Origin: Dysgonomonas sp.
Lineage (GTDB): Bacteria; Bacteroidota; Bacteroidia; Bacteroidales; Dysgonomonadaceae
Assembly (NCBI GenBank): GCA_003523545.1
Contig: DQAM01000247.1
Location: 1 to 7,327, forward strand
Direction: 5' to 3'
Length of the DNA: 7,327 nucleotides
Shown piece by piece: positions 5,417 through 7,327 of this stretch. The notes below the pieces were generated by a model. It was given only the letters and a program-made list of their open reading frames with translations, ran no database searches and was not told where the DNA came from. Every line of letters begins with the position of its first letter. Within the stretch, counting starts at the first letter, position 1. Position numbers and translations under genes: made by a program.

Positions 5417-7327
5417 ATGAAAGGAAAATCAGTTTTGCTAGGTGTCTTGGCTTCCTGCACCTTAACTTTAAGCTTTATGACTTCATGTAATAACAAACCT
5501 GAACCGGCTCAATCTTTACCATTGGAAGACTTTTTCAGAAACCCCGAAAAATCATCTTACCAGATTTCGCCCGACGGCCAGCACTTTTCCTTCATGGCCC
5601 CGTACGAAAGCAGAATGAATATTTTTATCCAAAAGATTGGACAGGATTCTGCGGTAAGGATAACTTCAGAAACAGAACGCAGTGTTGCGGGATACTTCTG
5701 GGGAAATAACAACCGTATTTTATTCTTGAAAGATACGGGTGGGGATGAAAATTATCAATTGTACGGCGTTAATATAGACGGCAGTGACATGCTTCCTTTG
5801 ACAGCTTTCGAAAAAGTCCGCACAATGATAATCGACGACCTTCCTGAGATAGAAAGTGAAGTGATAATTGGTTTGAATAAGCGTAATCCTCAGTTATTCG
5901 ATCCGTATCGGCTTAATATCGAAACAGGAGAGCTCACTATGCTCGCCGAAAACCCGGGAACTATACAGGGGTGGATGACCGACCACGACGGAAAACTTCG
6001 TATTGCTATAGCTTTGGACGGTGTAAACCAAAGCCTGTTGTACAGAAACACTGAGAACGAACCCTTCGAGGCTATTCTCACCACCAGTTTTAAAGAATCC
6101 TTAAATCCCCATACGTTCACTCCCGATAATCAAAAATTATATGCATCCTCTAACATCGGAAGAGATAAAGAAGTAATGGTAGTCTTTGATCCTGCAACCG
6201 GAAAAGAAACCGAGATCTTGTATGAAAATGACAAATACGATATTTCAGGAAGTTTCTATTCCAAGAAGGATAAAAAGCTTAAACTTGTTTCTTATACTGC
6301 TCATGATGGTACAAAAAGGCATTTCTTTGATGATGGAATGAAGTCGGTATTCGATAATATATCGTCCCAGGTATCCGGTAAACCTTTCGGTATAGCAGGT
6401 ATGAATAAAAACGAAGACAAGATGATCATCCGTACCTTTAATGACAAGACTCCTGGTGGATATTACGTATATGATGTACAAAACAATAAACTCTCTCATA
6501 TTGCGGATATTTATCCATGGCTGAATGAGGAAAATATGGCTGAGATGAAACCGGTGACTTATACTTCACGTGACGGACTCGAGATCGAAGCCTATCTGAC
6601 CTTACCAAAAGGATATACTATGGAAACAGCTAAAAACCTTCCGGTTGTCATAAATCCGCACGGTGGTCCATGGGCACGGGATACCTGGGGTTTCAATCCC
6701 GAAGTTCAGTTCCTTGCCAATCAGGGTTATGCAGTATTTCAGATGAATTTCCGTGGATCGACCGGTTTCGGGAAGAATTTCTGGGAAATATCTTTCAAGC
6801 AATGGGGTAAAACCATGCAGGACGATATTACCGACGGAGTAGAATGGCTGAAAGAAAAAGGAATAGCTGATCCGGCTAAAATCGCCATATATGGAGGCAG
6901 TTATGGTGGGTATGCCACTTTAGCTGGCCTTACTTTTACGCCTGATTTATACGCTTGTGGAGTAGATTATGTCGGAGTGTCCAACTTATTCACATTCCTC
7001 AATACCATTCCTCCTTATTGGAAACCGATGCTCGACATGATGTATGAAATGGTGGGCGACCCCAAGGCTGATAGTACATTACTAGCAAGCGCATCTCCTG
7101 TTTATCATGTAGACAAAATAAAAGCTCCGTTACTTATAGCTCAGGGTGCCAACGACCCGCGGGTAAATAAGGATGAGTCTGATCAAATGGTGGAAGCTCT
7201 AAAGAAAAGAGGTATTGAAACCGAATACATAGTTAAGGATAATGAAGGCCATGGATTCCATAACGAAGAGAACCGTTTCGAATTTTACAGGGCTATGCAG
7301 AGGTTCCTTGCCGAACATCTGAAAGAA
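5417..7327 (+). CDS. S9 family (prolyl oligopeptidase-type) peptidase lipoprotein, 3' end cut by window
   Basis: The frame runs uninterrupted for 637 codons to the last base of the window, with no stop seen. The N terminus is a lipoprotein signal peptide; the likely lipidated residue is C24 in M21-T-S-C, followed by a polar linker NNKPEP, so the enzyme is exported and membrane-anchored. Residues about 45-375 are the beta-propeller that gates substrate entry in S9 peptidases, starting with QISPDGQHFSF. Residues about 385-637 are the alpha/beta-hydrolase domain: H415-G-G-P near the oxyanion region, FRGSTGFGKNF (445-455), nucleophile S495 in GGSYGGYA, D580 in GANDPRV and H612 in EGHGF. The triad is complete. 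It should cleave short peptides as an aminopeptidase, dipeptidyl- or acylaminoacyl-peptidase; which one cannot be read from sequence. The final residues LKE resemble the natural C terminus of the family, so little is probably missing. Confidence 0.93.
   Translation, partial: MKGKSVLLGVLASCTLTLSFMTSCNNKPEPAQSLPLEDFFRNPEKSSYQISPDGQHFSFMAPYESRMNIFIQKIGQDSAVRITSETERSVAGYFWGNNNRILFLKDTGGDENYQLYGVNIDGSDMLPLTAFEKVRTMIIDDLPEIESEVIIGLNKRNPQLFDPYRLNIETGELTMLAENPGTIQGWMTDHDGKLRIAIALDGVNQSLLYRNTENEPFEAILTTSFKESLNPHTFTPDNQKLYASSNIGRDKEVMVVFDPATGKETEILYENDKYDISGSFYSKKDKKLKLVSYTAHDGTKRHFFDDGMKSVFDNISSQVSGKPFGIAGMNKNEDKMIIRTFNDKTPGGYYVYDVQNNKLSHIADIYPWLNEENMAEMKPVTYTSRDGLEIEAYLTLPKGYTMETAKNLPVVINPHGGPWARDTWGFNPEVQFLANQGYAVFQMNFRGSTGFGKNFWEISFKQWGKTMQDDITDGVEWLKEKGIADPAKIAIYGGSYGGYATLAGLTFTPDLYACGVDYVGVSNLFTFLNTIPPYWKPMLDMMYEMVGDPKADSTLLASASPVYHVDKIKAPLLIAQGANDPRVNKDESDQMVEALKKRGIETEYIVKDNEGHGFHNEENRFEFYRAMQRFLAEHLKE

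Noticed and set aside
5890..6802. Three minus-strand open frames of 66-84 codons inside the S9 peptidase gene
   Set aside because: They are antisense shadows of an uninterrupted, motif-complete gene and have no features of their own.

Overview
The window looks like chromosomal DNA from a Bacteroidota bacterium, most likely of the order Bacteroidales. The DNA is AT-rich and there are no clear Shine-Dalgarno sequences. Exact TAnnTTTG (-7) promoter elements sit upstream of four genes. The gene content also fits: a WaaP-type kinase with an LVDLNRM motif, a YkuD_2 L,D-transpeptidase, an S9 lipoprotein peptidase and a flavodoxin-ferredoxin protein. Genus-level placement is inference.

Layout. Positions 2-1132 (+ strand) hold the 3' end of a Kdo/WaaP-type lipopolysaccharide kinase gene, then a gene for an unrecognised lipoprotein. 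This block meets a three-gene minus-strand cluster (3704 down to 1141) head-on, with only 8 bp between the stop codons. Read in its own direction, the cluster encodes a HAD-family phosphatase (GTG start), an AI-2E-family membrane permease and a flavodoxin-like/2[4Fe-4S] ferredoxin protein. A 192-bp divergent region (3705-3896) carries a -7 element for each direction and an inverted repeat. It separates the cluster from a plus-strand Dps-like gene (3897-4310), which ends in a strong intrinsic terminator. Next comes a small acidic protein gene (4421-4648) followed 21 bp later by an L,D-transpeptidase-like gene (4670-5299). Last is a prolyl-oligopeptidase (S9) lipoprotein gene starting at 5417 that runs off the right edge with its catalytic triad present.

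Function. The envelope is a common thread: LPS core phosphorylation, two lipoproteins, a peptidoglycan-type transpeptidase and an exported peptidase. The Dps-like protein points to iron storage or oxidative-stress protection. No single pathway links all the genes, and I see no mobile element, CRISPR array, tRNA, rRNA or defence system. No intergenic stretch exceeds 300 bases. The most interesting points are the exact Dps ferroxidase residue register in a short divergent protein, and the inverted repeat over its promoter. I do not see evidence for a wholly new system here.
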